From Anaerolineae bacterium CG2_30_57_67 (lineage in GTDB: Bacteria; Chloroflexota; Anaerolineae; Anaerolineales; Villigracilaceae), in NCBI GenBank assembly GCA_001872455.1, contig MNXJ01000038.1:1-64000 (forward strand): a DNA stretch of 64,000 nucleotides, given 5' to 3'. Shown here piece by piece: positions 29,943 to 42,315 of this stretch; the stretch's first letter is position 1; every line of letters starts with the position of its first letter. Below the pieces are notes generated by a model. It did no database searches and was not told the DNA's origin. It was given only the letters and a program-made list of their open reading frames with translations. A program made the position numbers and the translations under genes.

Positions 29943-32900
29943 ATGAAAGAGTCGCCATCACTTATCCAACAAATACAATCTACGCTTACCGGGCTGGCCT
30001 TTGTTTACCAAACCCTTGTGGCTGTGGCCTATATTTTTGTGTTGATTGCGGCTTACCAGTTTTACACCACACCGTTCATGGGCGCTTTTTTTGAGCATAC
30101 GATGCTCATCAATGATATTATCCCGCCCCAACGCGACTGGCAGTTGTATCAAAAGGGCGCCGAATTTGGCGACCAACTGATTGCCATCAACGGAGAGCGG
30201 GTACAGAATGCCGCTTTGATGCGCGAAATTCTGCACCGCTATTACCCGGGCGAAAGCGTTACCGTCACCTTACGCGCCCAAAATGGCGCCATCAAAGAAC
30301 TCGTCGTGGAGTTGAAACAATTCTCCTCCAACGACCTGCTTGCCTACTTCATTATTCCGCTGTTCGTCAGTATCGTCTTCATTGGCGTTAGCCTGTGGAT
30401 TTACAGCCTGCGGCGCACAGAAACATCCGGGCGGGCCTTCACGGTACTGGGCGCAGCGGTGGCCGCTGTGACCGCGGGCCTATTCGACCTGTACACGACT
30501 CATTACCTGACGGCGCTGTGGACTTTTTCGGTGCCGATGGTCGGTGCGGCGATGATTCATTTGGCGCTGGTTTTTCCGCAGGAAGCGCGCATCGTTAACC
30601 GTTATCCGCTTTTGCGCTGGGTCGGATACTTGATTGCCGTTGTAATGAGCGTTGCCTCTTTTACCACCCTATACAATTTCAATCAGCCCTATGCTTATCT
30701 CAAAGCCTGGCAAAACACCTATCTTTTCACCGCGCTAGGACTTTTGTTTTTCATCTTTGTCATGCTCTATCGTTTACTGCCGAGCGAATCGCCGGTAGTA
30801 CGCCAACAGGCGCGCACCGTGCTATTTGGGGCGCTCATCGCTTTTGGGCCAATCATCTGGTTTTTGCTCCGCGCGGCATTTACCGTTGTTCTATTTGATA
30901 CCCGCTATTTCTTGCCAGTGATCACCTTTCCAATCGTCACCGGCTATACGGTTTTGCGCTTCCGCCTGATACGCACAGATTATATTCTGGGGCGCAGCGT
31001 GCTATATGCAATTCTAACCATGCTGGCGCTAAGCGGCTACGTTTTACTCTCAATAGGGTTGAGTATGGTTTTTGGTATCACAGTACGACCGGATAACCCG
31101 TTGTTGATTGGCCTGATGGTTTTTCTGGTAGTGCTTTTGCTAAACCCGGTACGGGCGCGGTTACAGGAAGTGATTGACAGCATCTTCTTCCGTGGAGAAC
31201 GAGCCCATCAGGAACGCCTGAAAGCCTTTACCCGCGCGCTGACGTCCGCTGTGGACGCCCCCGACATCTTGCGCATTTTGCGCGAACAAGTGAGTCTAAG
31301 TTTGTTGCCGGGAACCTTACACATCTATACCTACGATGTGGTCGGTGACCAGTACATTGCCGCAAGAGATGAAACTGGAAACGCCACCAGCGATATTCGC
31401 TTCGTGCCCACCAGCCCATTGGCACAGGAACTGCGCAAAGAACGTCTGCCGCTGTTTGTGGATGAATTACATATGCCTACCAATCTCCAATCAGAACGGG
31501 GACGCATGGCATTACTGGGCGCGCAGGTTTTTGCGCCCCTGCCTGGCCGCGACCGGCTGATTGGTTGGCTGGCTATCGGCGAACGTCTTTCGGGTGAATC
31601 CTACGCCAACCACGATATCGCTTTTCTAGAATCGCTGGGTAGTCAATCTGCCGTAGCGCTGGAACGCTCACAGGTGGTTTCCAACCTGGAGCGGCGCGTA
31701 AGTGAAATGAACGCGCTGGCGCGCATTGCCCAGGGCATCAACATCACACTAAACTTTGACGACATTTTGGAACTGATTTACGCCCAGACTACCCAAATTA
31801 TTCCAGGCTCTGATTTTCACTTGACGCTGTATAACAAAACCGGGCAAAACTTCTATTACTCGTTTTACCTTGAAAATGATGAGCGCATTCCTGAGCGCGA
31901 AAACATTCCGCTCCTGCCCAAAAGCACGCTCGACCAGGAAATTATTTACTCGCGGCGCGCTATTTTGACGCAGGATTTTGCCGGGCAGTGCCAGGTGATG
32001 GGCGTAACGCCGCATGTGCGCGGGCTGTACGCTTCCCTCGGCGTCCCCCTCAATACTGGCACTGAGACGCTGGGCGCGTTAAGTATTGCCTCGCGCAACC
32101 CAACCACGGCCTATACCGCCGCGCAAATGGAATTACTCCAATCCATCGCCGATCAGGCTTCTGGCGCCATCGTCAAATCGCGCCTGTTGCAAGAGACTGA
32201 GCGCCGCGCTCAGCAACTGTCCACATTAAACATCATCACCCGGCAATTAACCTCAACACTGGAATTGCAGCCGCTTTTGAAAAACATCTTGGAAAGCGCC
32301 GTCAATATTTTGAACAGTGAAGCCGGTACGCTTTTCCTGGTAGACCAGCAAACCGACGAACTCGTTTTTCAGGTCACGGTTGGTCCGGCAGCGCCCAATC
32401 TGGTAGGGCAACGTTTGCCGCCGGGAACGGGCGTCGTCGGCAAAGCAGTTACCACCCGTCAGCCCGTCATCGTCAACGACGTACAGGCAACGGCCACCTG
32501 GAACGCGGATACTGATAAACAAACTGGCTTCATCACCCGCGCCATTCTGGTTGTCCCAATGGAAGTGAAAGAACGAGTTATCGGTGTAATCGAAATTATC
32601 AACAAAAAAGATGGCCTGCCGTTTGGCGTGGAAGACCAAAATTTGCTATCGGCTTTTGCGGGTCAGGCGGCAGTGGCAATTGAGAACGCCCGCCTGTATA
32701 CAATGACCGATCAGGAATTGACTGCCCGCGTGGAAGAGCTCTCGGTGATGCAGCGCATTGACCGGGAATTGAATGCCAGCCTGGAAGTGGAGCGCACCAT
32801 GCGCATTACGTTGGAATGGGCCATGCGCCAATCACAGGCTGAAGCCGGGTTTATCGGCTTTGTGCAGGCCAAAGGCGTTCACATCATGGCGCATCAGGGC

Positions 32901-33938
32901 TTTTCCAAGGAAATGGAACCTTATCAGGATGATTTTCTTTCGCTGGAACACCCCGCTATCAGCGAGGTGATTACCAGTGGGCAGCCCCGCCGCATTGTCA
33001 TGGACGATGCCAAAGCTATGGGCGCTTTCCTTAACGGATCCAACAGTCAGCTGGTCATCCCTATTCGACGCGAAGCGACCGTTATCGGCTTGTTCCTGCT
33101 CGAAAGCCCGGCGCCAGACCGTTTTCAACAAGATACGCTCGCCTTTCTCAGTCGCCTTTCCGACCATGCCGCCATCGCCATCGCCAACGGGCAGCTGTAC
33201 GCTGAAGTGCAGGCCGCCAACATCGCCAAAAGCGAATTTGTTTCGTTTGTGGCGCATGAATTAAAAAACCCAATGACTTCCATCAAAGGCTATGCCGAAC
33301 TGCTGGCTTCGGGCGCAGTTGGACCTATCAGTGAAATGCAGTCGAATTTTCTCAACACCATTCGCTCGAACACCGAGCGCATGAAAACCATCGTGGAAGA
33401 TTTGAACGATAATTCCAAAATTGAAGCCGGGCGTATGCGCCTCGACTATCGCGCGGTGGATGTGGCCGAACTGGTGGAAGATGCGGTGCGCTCGATTTCC
33501 AAGCAAATTGATGAAAAGAAACAAACGGCGGTGGTTAACATTCCAGCCAGCCTGCCAAAAATTTGGGCTGACCGAACACGCATCAGCCAGGTGCTGGTCA
33601 ACCTGGTGAGCAATGCGTATAAATACACACCTGAGAGCGGCGAATTACTGATCAACGCGGAACGTTCGGACAATATTTGGGATCCACAAGGCTCGCCGCA
33701 AGTAGTGCATATCTGGGTTAAGGATAATGGCATCGGCATCAGCCCCGAAGACCAGAAGAAAATCTTCCAGAAGTTCTTCCGCTCGGAAGATGATCAGGCG
33801 CGCAAATCACCTGGCACCGGATTAGGGTTAAACATCACCCGTAGCCTGGTGGAAATGCAGGGCGGACGTATCTGGTTTGAGAGCGAGTTCCGCCAAGGAA
33901 CAACCTTCCACTTTACCGTGCCAATTTCGGAAAGCTAA
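29943..33938 (+). CDS. large membrane sensor histidine kinase: PDZ-like segment, TM bundle, multiple GAF domains, HisKA/HATPase
   Basis: FGDQLIAINGERVQNAALMREILHRYYPGESV; GAF-like repeats; FVAHELKNPMTSIKGYAELL; GTGLGLNITRSLVEMQGGRIWFES. Confidence 0.9.
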   Translation: MKESPSLIQQIQSTLTGLAFVYQTLVAVAYIFVLIAAYQFYTTPFMGAFFEHTMLINDIIPPQRDWQLYQKGAEFGDQLIAINGERVQNAALMREILHRYYPGESVTVTLRAQNGAIKELVVELKQFSSNDLLAYFIIPLFVSIVFIGVSLWIYSLRRTETSGRAFTVLGAAVAAVTAGLFDLYTTHYLTALWTFSVPMVGAAMIHLALVFPQEARIVNRYPLLRWVGYLIAVVMSVASFTTLYNFNQPYAYLKAWQNTYLFTALGLLFFIFVMLYRLLPSESPVVRQQARTVLFGALIAFGPIIWFLLRAAFTVVLFDTRYFLPVITFPIVTGYTVLRFRLIRTDYILGRSVLYAILTMLALSGYVLLSIGLSMVFGITVRPDNPLLIGLMVFLVVLLLNPVRARLQEVIDSIFFRGERAHQERLKAFTRALTSAVDAPDILRILREQVSLSLLPGTLHIYTYDVVGDQYIAARDETGNATSDIRFVPTSPLAQELRKERLPLFVDELHMPTNLQSERGRMALLGAQVFAPLPGRDRLIGWLAIGERLSGESYANHDIAFLESLGSQSAVALERSQVVSNLERRVSEMNALARIAQGINITLNFDDILELIYAQTTQIIPGSDFHLTLYNKTGQNFYYSFYLENDERIPERENIPLLPKSTLDQEIIYSRRAILTQDFAGQCQVMGVTPHVRGLYASLGVPLNTGTETLGALSIASRNPTTAYTAAQMELLQSIADQASGAIVKSRLLQETERRAQQLSTLNIITRQLTSTLELQPLLKNILESAVNILNSEAGTLFLVDQQTDELVFQVTVGPAAPNLVGQRLPPGTGVVGKAVTTRQPVIVNDVQATATWNADTDKQTGFITRAILVVPMEVKERVIGVIEIINKKDGLPFGVEDQNLLSAFAGQAAVAIENARLYTMTDQELTARVEELSVMQRIDRELNASLEVERTMRITLEWAMRQSQAEAGFIGFVQAKGVHIMAHQGFSKEMEPYQDDFLSLEHPAISEVITSGQPRRIVMDDAKAMGAFLNGSNSQLVIPIRREATVIGLFLLESPAPDRFQQDTLAFLSRLSDHAAIAIANGQLYAEVQAANIAKSEFVSFVAHELKNPMTSIKGYAELLASGAVGPISEMQSNFLNTIRSNTERMKTIVEDLNDNSKIEAGRMRLDYRAVDVAELVEDAVRSISKQIDEKKQTAVVNIPASLPKIWADRTRISQVLVNLVSNAYKYTPESGELLINAERSDNIWDPQGSPQVVHIWVKDNGIGISPEDQKKIFQKFFRSEDDQARKSPGTGLGLNITRSLVEMQGGRIWFESEFRQGTTFHFTVPISES

Positions 33939-33949
33939 ACGAGGCGGAT

Positions 33950-35119
33950 ATGTCTTTGACCGTTGGTATTGGAATAGCCCATGCGCTGGACGCCCGCGAA
34001 GCTGGAATGCAGGCCACACACCAGGCGCTTAACCGCATGGAAAATGTTTCGCCGGGGCTGGCAATCATCATCAGCCCGCACCGCTTCGACGCCCAGATGG
34101 TAGTAGGCGGCGTTGCCAGTTTGCTTTCCAACGTGCCGTTGATTGGTTTCAGCACATCGGCCACACTTACCGGCCAGGGGCAAAAGTCACATGCGGTGGT
34201 GGTGGCGTTACTGGGCGGCGACGATTTTCAGGCGGAAACGCATTGGTTTTCCAGTTACAGTCAGGCCAGTGTAGAAACGGCGGCACGCGTGCGCCAATTG
34301 CTGAGCTACGAACACCGTCCCACCCAAAGCATTTTGACTTTTGCGGATGGCCTGAACGGTAACGCCGAAGAGTTTTGTCAGGAACTGACAGCAGAAATTC
34401 CACTTTTGGGCGCACTGTCTGCGGGCGACCCACAAAACAACTCCAGCTACCAAATTGCTGGAGCGCAAACCGGTTCGGGGGGCATGGCAACCGCCTTTTT
34501 GCGTGGAAATTTCAAGGTTGGCGTAGGCTACCGTCACGGCTGGAATCCGGTCGGCAACCATTTTCGCGTCACACGCTCGCGCGGGTTTTGGTTGCGCACG
34601 TTGGATGGTCACCCAGCCTCCGAAGCCTACGCCAGCCTGTTCGGCCACCCGCCACGCGAATGGGCTTTTCCACCACTTAACTACATGACGCGCATCTACC
34701 CATTGGGGTACGAGCAAGCCGACTCGACCGAACTGGTTGTGCGCTCGCCCCTGCGCGTGGAAGCCGATGGTAGTTTTCGCCTGAATGCGCCCCTGCGCGA
34801 CGGGGCTGATGTCTACCTGATGCTGGCTTCGCCCAGCGCCTGCGAGGCCGCCGCCCGCGAAGCCGCGCAGCAAGCCGTGCTGGCGCTGGAAGGCGCGAAG
34901 CCTATCTTTGGTCTGGTGTTGGTAGATTCAGCCTGGCAGATGATTTTGCAGGCCCGCCCAGGCGCAGAAATCCGCGCCTTGCAAGAAATTCTGGGTACAG
35001 AACTTCCCCTGGCGGGCGGCTACACCCTCGGACAGATTGTTCCACCGCGCCCCGGTCAAAACGAGTCATCACGTTTTCTCAACCAGCACATGCTGGTCAT
35101 CTTATTTGGCGAGCCGTAG
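33950..35119 (+). CDS. FIST N/C domain sensory protein
   Basis: ILTFADGLNGNAEEFCQELTAEIPLLGALSAGDPQ; FGLVLVDSAWQM; LPLAGGYTLGQI. Confidence 0.8.
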   Translation: MSLTVGIGIAHALDAREAGMQATHQALNRMENVSPGLAIIISPHRFDAQMVVGGVASLLSNVPLIGFSTSATLTGQGQKSHAVVVALLGGDDFQAETHWFSSYSQASVETAARVRQLLSYEHRPTQSILTFADGLNGNAEEFCQELTAEIPLLGALSAGDPQNNSSYQIAGAQTGSGGMATAFLRGNFKVGVGYRHGWNPVGNHFRVTRSRGFWLRTLDGHPASEAYASLFGHPPREWAFPPLNYMTRIYPLGYEQADSTELVVRSPLRVEADGSFRLNAPLRDGADVYLMLASPSACEAAAREAAQQAVLALEGAKPIFGLVLVDSAWQMILQARPGAEIRALQEILGTELPLAGGYTLGQIVPPRPGQNESSRFLNQHMLVILFGEP

Positions 35120-35162
35120 CCAGAATAACCTTGCGCCCAAAAATCAACGCAAAACACACGCC

Positions 35163-35194
35163 GGGCGGGAGAATATCCCGCCCCGTTTTTTTTT
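35163..35194 (+). terminator. intrinsic terminator
   Basis: GGGCGGGAGAATATCCCGCCCCGTTTTTTTTT. Confidence 0.85.
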
Positions 35195-35221
35195 ACAAAT
35201 CTACCAATTTAGGAGTTGCCC

Positions 35222-36634
35222 ATGCCGCGCCGCGAAATCTACCTGCTCTCCTCACGGCAACTTGCGCCTGAAACCATCGCCGTCGCCTTTGCCAAAACAT
35301 CCCGTTCCCCCGATTCCTTCCGCCAAATCGCCGCTGATCTGACCGACGAAAAAAGCGCCCAATTTCACGAAAAATGGGTCGTCGGCTACGGGCACGCCTC
35401 GGTGGCTGAACATGCCGTGCTGCACATCGCGCTTGAAAACGTCTCGCGCGTTGCCGTTGAAGTGATTGAGTCCAACCGGCTGGCCTCCTACACCGAAAAA
35501 TCCACCCGCTACCAGAAGTGGGACGCTGACAGTTTTGCCACCCCGCCAGAACTGGAAAATTCGCCGCTACGGGCGGCCTTCAGCGCCGCCGCGCAGCGGC
35601 TGTTTGACACCTACCTGCGTTCACTCACGCCGGTCAAGGCGCTAGTCATGCGCCAATCGCCGCGCCGCGAAGGTGAAAACGACGAGGCCTACGACCGCCG
35701 CATTCGCTCGCAATACGTTGATGTGTGCCGCTTTCTCCTGCCAGCCGCCTCACTCGCCAATTTGGGCATGACCGCCAACGGGCGCATCATCGAAAGCGCC
35801 CTGCGCAAACTGCTCTCCCATCCGCTGACCGAAGTGCGTCAGATTGGCGCAGAAATCAAACAGGCCGCCCTGGCCGAAATTCCGACCCTGGTCAAATACG
35901 CCGAGCCGGTGCCTTACCTGCGCGAAACCAGCGCCGAATTGACCCGCATCGCCGCCAGCGCCCCGCCAGACGAAACCAAATCGGAAACCTGCCAGCTGGT
36001 GGATTACACGCGCGACGGCGAGCAGCGCATTTTAGCTGCGGCGCTGTATCGCTTCGGCAGCATGAGCTACACCCAGGCGCTGGAGGCGGTCGAAACTGCG
36101 CCAGAGCCGCTGCGCCGTCAATGGGCCGCCTCGCTGCTCGGGCGGCTGGGGCGATTTGACATTCCCTTGCGCGAGTTGGAATACGCCGCCTACACCTTTG
36201 ACCTGGTGATGGATCAGGGCGCCTACGCTGAGTTCAAACGTCACCGCATGATGACGCAAACCCCGCAAACGCTGACCTGCCGCCTGGGCTACGCCGTGCC
36301 GCGCCGCCTGGTGGAAGCCGGTTTCGAGTCCGACTACCGCGCCGCAATGGAAGCGGCGGGCGCAACCTACGAAAAACTGGTCGCCGAAAATCCGCTGGTG
36401 GCGCAATACATCGTGCCAAACGGCTTCAACCGGCGCGTGCTGGCGCGATTTAACCTGCGCGAGGCCTTTGCTTTTTGCCAGTTGCGCGCCGCGCCCAACG
36501 CCCACTTCTCCATTCGGCGCGTGGCGCAAAAAATGGCGGATGAAATCCGCCGTGTGCACCCGCTGCTTGCAATGTTTATGTGCATCCCAGACGAAAAAGA
36601 TGTAGAAACAAAATATTTTTCGCAAACCGCCTGA
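35222..36634 (+). CDS. thyX: FAD-dependent thymidylate synthase-like protein with two ThyX-like halves
   Basis: VIESNRLASYTEKSTRYQKW in the N-half and FKRHRMMTQTPQTLTCRLGY in the C-half; AGGAG before ATG 35222. Confidence 0.8.
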   Translation: MPRREIYLLSSRQLAPETIAVAFAKTSRSPDSFRQIAADLTDEKSAQFHEKWVVGYGHASVAEHAVLHIALENVSRVAVEVIESNRLASYTEKSTRYQKWDADSFATPPELENSPLRAAFSAAAQRLFDTYLRSLTPVKALVMRQSPRREGENDEAYDRRIRSQYVDVCRFLLPAASLANLGMTANGRIIESALRKLLSHPLTEVRQIGAEIKQAALAEIPTLVKYAEPVPYLRETSAELTRIAASAPPDETKSETCQLVDYTRDGEQRILAAALYRFGSMSYTQALEAVETAPEPLRRQWAASLLGRLGRFDIPLRELEYAAYTFDLVMDQGAYAEFKRHRMMTQTPQTLTCRLGYAVPRRLVEAGFESDYRAAMEAAGATYEKLVAENPLVAQYIVPNGFNRRVLARFNLREAFAFCQLRAAPNAHFSIRRVAQKMADEIRRVHPLLAMFMCIPDEKDVETKYFSQTA

Positions 36635-36701
36635 CAGCGCAGAAAACCCATCTCATCACGCCAAAATATCTACACCCAATCACTGATAAAATCATTCCAC
36701 T

Positions 36702-38372
<1,671 letters not shown>

Positions 38373-38396
38373 GGATAGGACGTAATTCGCTACCAT

Positions 38397-38900
38397 CTAA
38401 TGTCCCCGTTCTGCATCAGGATGGCCTGTCAACAAGCGAATGGCATGTTCCAGCACCGGAGCAACCGCCGCAAAATTCTCCAATGCCGCTTTTGGGCTGC
38501 CGGGCAGGTTGATAATCAGCGTTGTGCCGCGAATGCCAGAGATGGCGCGCGAAAGCATGGCGTGCGGGGTGACGCGCAAGCTGGCGGCGCGCATGGCTTC
38601 GTCGAGGCCGGGTGTCAAGCGTTCAACTACGAGGCGGGTTGCTTCGGGAGTAACGTCGCGTGGGGAAAAGCCTGTGCCGCCGGTTGTCAAAATTACATCA
38701 AAAGCGCCTGAATCAGCCCATTCGCTTAACTCGGCATGAAGAATACCCGGCTCATCGGGAAGGACGTTGGTCTGAATCACCTGCCAGCCGCGCGTCTTTA
38801 CCGCATCTGCCAGCACTGGGCCAGAGACGTCGGGACGCTCACCGCGCGCGGAGCGGTCTGAAAGGGTAAGGATTCCGAACCGAAGCGTGAAATCACTCAT
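38397..38900 (-). CDS. MogA/MoaB-family molybdenum cofactor biosynthesis protein
   Basis: FGILTLSDRSARGERPDVSGPVL; ILTTGGTGFSPRDVTPEAT; INLPGSPKA. Confidence 0.9.
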   Translation of the reverse strand: MSDFTLRFGILTLSDRSARGERPDVSGPVLADAVKTRGWQVIQTNVLPDEPGILHAELSEWADSGAFDVILTTGGTGFSPRDVTPEATRLVVERLTPGLDEAMRAASLRVTPHAMLSRAISGIRGTTLIINLPGSPKAALENFAAVAPVLEHAIRLLTGHPDAERGH

Positions 38901-39247
38901 AGTTGAGCGCGAATAGCTTGAATCAGGTCATCGGGCATGAAAGGTTTGAGGAGGAAGATATTTGCGCCGGCGGTCAGGCACTCTTCGCGCAAATCCATAC
39001 CCGACGCCATGATGACGACCAGACGAGTGAAGCGCGAGTCGGCTCGTAACCGGCGCAGGAAATCAATGCCGTTGCCCTGCGTCAGATGAATATCCAACAT
39101 AAGCACATCGGGGGATTCGCGCTCCAAAGCCGCAAGCAAATCATCATTTTCAAAAAGGGTGACAGTCTGAAAGCCTTCCAGCGCCAGTAAAGTTTTCAGC
39201 AAGGAAACCATCATGGCATCATCTTCAGCCAGCATGATTTTAGACAT
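38897..39247 (-). CDS. single-domain response regulator (CheY-like)
   Basis: [40 protein letters not shown]. Confidence 0.88.
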   Translation of the reverse strand: MSKIMLAEDDAMMVSLLKTLLALEGFQTVTLFENDDLLAALERESPDVLMLDIHLTQGNGIDFLRRLRADSRFTRLVVIMASGMDLREECLTAGANIFLLKPFMPDDLIQAIRAQL

Positions 39248-41849
39248 CGGCAATTTCCTTCTTTTTGCGGGGTTTGGCTGGTCGTTTGGGCGCGTGGGGT
39301 GTTTCGGGAGCGGCAGGAGCCGGCTCCAGCGCGGCATTCAAGACATCTTCAACGGTATCCGCCAGAATGAAAGTCATTGCTTTTTTGATTTCTTCCGGCA
39401 CATCTTCCAGATCAAGTTCATTGCGGCGCGGCAGGATGATGGTGTTGAGACCGTTGCGGTGCGCGGCCAGCATCTTCTCTTTAATGCCGCCGACTGGCAT
39501 GACCTGTCCGCGCAAGGTAATCTCGCCAGTCATGCCCAGGCCTTTTTTGACCATGCGTCCCGAAAGTAGTGAAACGAGGGCGGTTGCCATCGTCACGCCT
39601 GCCGATGGGCCATCCTTGGGTTGCGCTCCGGCAGGAACATGCATGTGAATATCGGTCTTATCGAAGAAGTGTGCATCCAGCCCCAGGCTGACGGCGCGCG
39701 AGCGCACAAACGAGAGCGCGGCGCGGGCAGATTCTTGCATCACGTTGCCAATCGAGCCTGTGATTTGAAAGCCTTTGCCGCCGGGCATGCGCGTGGCCTC
39801 GATAAAAAGCACATCGCCGCCGTAGGGCGTCCAGGCTAGGCCAGCAGCCACACCCGGCTGAGAAATTCGCAAACTCATCTCTTCGTCGCCGCGGAAAATG
39901 GGATGTCCCAGCAGCTCGCGCACCAGTTCGGGCGTGGCGGAGAAAATATCGCCTTTGCCTTCAGCGATGCGCGTCCCAATTTTGCGGCAAACCGAGCCAA
40001 TATTGCGCTCCAGATTGCGCACTCCGGCCTCGCGGGTGTACTCGTGCACGATGGTTTTCAGCGCGTCTTCGGAAAATTCAACTTCACCGGTCTTCAGGCT
40101 GTTTTCCCGAATCTGGCGCGGGATGAGGTAGCCGCGCGCGATGGAAATTTTCTCACCCTCGGTGTAGCCAGAAAGCGGGATAATTTCCATTCGGTCGCGC
40201 AATGGGCTGGGGATGGTCTCAAGTGTATTGGCGGTGGTGATGAACATCACCTGCGAGAGGTCGTAGGCCACCTCCAGATAGTTATCGCGGAACTCGCCGT
40301 TTTGTTCGGGGTCAAGCACTTCGAGCAGGGCTGAAGACGGGTCGCCATGAAAATCGTTGGTGAGCTTATCCACTTCGTCGAGCATAAAAACCGGATTGCG
40401 GCTTTCAATACGCCGCAGCGATTGTAAAATACGTCCCGGCATGGCGCCGATGTAGGTACGGCGATGTCCGCGAATTTCGGCTTCGTCGCGCACGCCGCCA
40501 AGGGAGATGCGTAAAAATTTGCGCCCCATGGCGCGGGCAATGGATTGCCCCAGCGATGTTTTTCCCACGCCGGGCGGGCCGACAAAGCATAGGATGACAC
40601 CTTCGCGGTCACGTCGAATCAAATCATCCGACTCGGTAGTTAGTTCGTCACGGCGTTCCAGACGCAATTTGCGGATGGCAAGAAATTCCAGAATGCGTTC
40701 TTTGATGTCTTCCAGCCCGTAGTGGTCTTTATCCAGCACCTGACGCGCGTGAGCGATGTCAAGGTTGTCTTCGGTGAATTTCGACCAGGGCAGAGTGGTC
40801 AGCCAATCGAGGTAGGTGCGAATCACGCCATATTCAGCGGCGGCAGTTGGCAGGTGCGAAAGACGTTCCAACTCGTGACGCGCCTGTTTTTCGGCTTCTT
40901 CCGGCATCTTGGCGTCGTCAATTTTTTTGTGAAACTCATCCACTTCAACTGCTTGCTCGTCTTTTTCGCCAAGTTCTTTTTGGATGGCCTTTAACTGCTC
41001 ACGCAAAAAGTATTCACGCTGCACTTTGTCAATTTCGGAACGCGCTTCGTTTTGAATTTTTTGTCCCAATTGCAAGACTTCGGCTTCGCGCACCAAAATT
41101 CCAATCAGCTTGCGCAGCTTATCCGTCGTCGAATCAAGCTCAAGCAAGGTTTGAGCATCTTGCAACTCAATGCGCTGAAAATTGGCGATGGCATAGGCCG
41201 ATTGCAGCGGGTCTTCCAGCGCGGCAATGGTGCCAACCAGCTCGCGGGGAAAGGATGGAATCAATTCGGCAATTTGAGCAAACTGGTCACGAGCGTTACG
41301 CGCCAGGGCATCCACTTCCAGCCCCGCTTCTATGCTTTCCGGCAGGCGCTGAATTTTCGCCATGAGATACGGCTCAGTCTGAACGTATTCCAAAATACGG
41401 ATGCGCTCCACGCCCTGCACGAGCAGGCGAATGGTGTCATCCGGCGCGCGAAGCAAGCGATGAATGGTGGCGAGTGTGCCGGTCTGATAGAGGTCACCCG
41501 GGCCAGGCATATCCAACTCCGGGTTTTTAGCGGCCACCAGGCCGACAAAGCGGTCGCCGCCGACAACGTCATCCACCAATTTGACGGAGCGCGGCTGACC
41601 AATCGTCAGCGGGACGGCAGTTTGGGGATAAACGACCAGCCCGCGCAGGGGCAAAATGGGAATCACCTCAGGGGCAGGCATTTCCGGGGAAACAGAGTCA
41701 GGTTCAGGCGTCGTCACTGCGGCGACATCCTTGCGGGGCGCGGGGCGTGCAACAACCGATGGCATGAACATATCCAGCAGTTCGGCGTCATCATCATTCA
41801 TCCACTTGAACAAATCTACAGGGTTGGAATTCCAACGAGAAGCAGGCAT
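39240..41849 (-). CDS. lon: ATP-dependent protease Lon
   Basis: [41 protein letters not shown]; 869 aa. Confidence 0.95.
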   Translation of the reverse strand: MPASRWNSNPVDLFKWMNDDDAELLDMFMPSVVARPAPRKDVAAVTTPEPDSVSPEMPAPEVIPILPLRGLVVYPQTAVPLTIGQPRSVKLVDDVVGGDRFVGLVAAKNPELDMPGPGDLYQTGTLATIHRLLRAPDDTIRLLVQGVERIRILEYVQTEPYLMAKIQRLPESIEAGLEVDALARNARDQFAQIAELIPSFPRELVGTIAALEDPLQSAYAIANFQRIELQDAQTLLELDSTTDKLRKLIGILVREAEVLQLGQKIQNEARSEIDKVQREYFLREQLKAIQKELGEKDEQAVEVDEFHKKIDDAKMPEEAEKQARHELERLSHLPTAAAEYGVIRTYLDWLTTLPWSKFTEDNLDIAHARQVLDKDHYGLEDIKERILEFLAIRKLRLERRDELTTESDDLIRRDREGVILCFVGPPGVGKTSLGQSIARAMGRKFLRISLGGVRDEAEIRGHRRTYIGAMPGRILQSLRRIESRNPVFMLDEVDKLTNDFHGDPSSALLEVLDPEQNGEFRDNYLEVAYDLSQVMFITTANTLETIPSPLRDRMEIIPLSGYTEGEKISIARGYLIPRQIRENSLKTGEVEFSEDALKTIVHEYTREAGVRNLERNIGSVCRKIGTRIAEGKGDIFSATPELVRELLGHPIFRGDEEMSLRISQPGVAAGLAWTPYGGDVLFIEATRMPGGKGFQITGSIGNVMQESARAALSFVRSRAVSLGLDAHFFDKTDIHMHVPAGAQPKDGPSAGVTMATALVSLLSGRMVKKGLGMTGEITLRGQVMPVGGIKEKMLAAHRNGLNTIILPRRNELDLEDVPEEIKKAMTFILADTVEDVLNAALEPAPAAPETPHAPKRPAKPRKKKEIADV

Positions 41850-41884
41850 GGAGGCAGGTATTCCTTTATCCGTCCCTAAATAAA

Positions 41885-42265
41885 TCAGGCTTTGGGCAGG
41901 GTGATGGTGAGAAAGCCGTCGTAGTATTCAGCAATGGCGCTTTCGGGGTTCACCACGCCCGGCAAAGCGGTGATGACGTTGAACTCGCCCGAGCGAATTT
42001 CCATCTGATGGTAGGCACGGCGCTCCGGGGCGTCAGGGCGGATTCCGCGAATGGTGAGCAGGTCATTTTGCAGGCTGACGGAGAAATCCTGCTGGCGCAT
42101 TCCAGCTACTTCAACGCGGACGATATAGGCGTCTTCGACTTCGTACAGGTCAGCCGGCGGGCTCCAAACCTGAGGATATAAACGCGCCTGAAAACCGATA
42201 GATTGGACGATTGTACGGCGTTTTTCGGGCAGAGAATTGCGCGAGCGAAGGATGACAGTTGTCAT
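41885..42265 (-). CDS. Hsp20/alpha-crystallin small heat shock protein
   Basis: [75 protein letters not shown]. Confidence 0.9.
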   Translation of the reverse strand: MTTVILRSRNSLPEKRRTIVQSIGFQARLYPQVWSPPADLYEVEDAYIVRVEVAGMRQQDFSVSLQNDLLTIRGIRPDAPERRAYHQMEIRSGEFNVITALPGVVNPESAIAEYYDGFLTITLPKA

Positions 42266-42310
42266 GGCATTCCACCAACGCGCCCTGGTGGAAACTCTCC
42301 GCCAGGGCGC
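42266..42310 (-). promoter_or_regulatory. candidate RNA thermometer / competing hairpins in the hsp20 leader
   Basis: Minus strand GCGCCCTGG...CCAGGGCGC (9 bp) and TTCCACCA...TGGTGGAA (8 bp), the latter pairing the SD-like GGTGGA located 6 nt before ATG. Confidence 0.5.
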
Positions 42311-42315
42311 AATTT

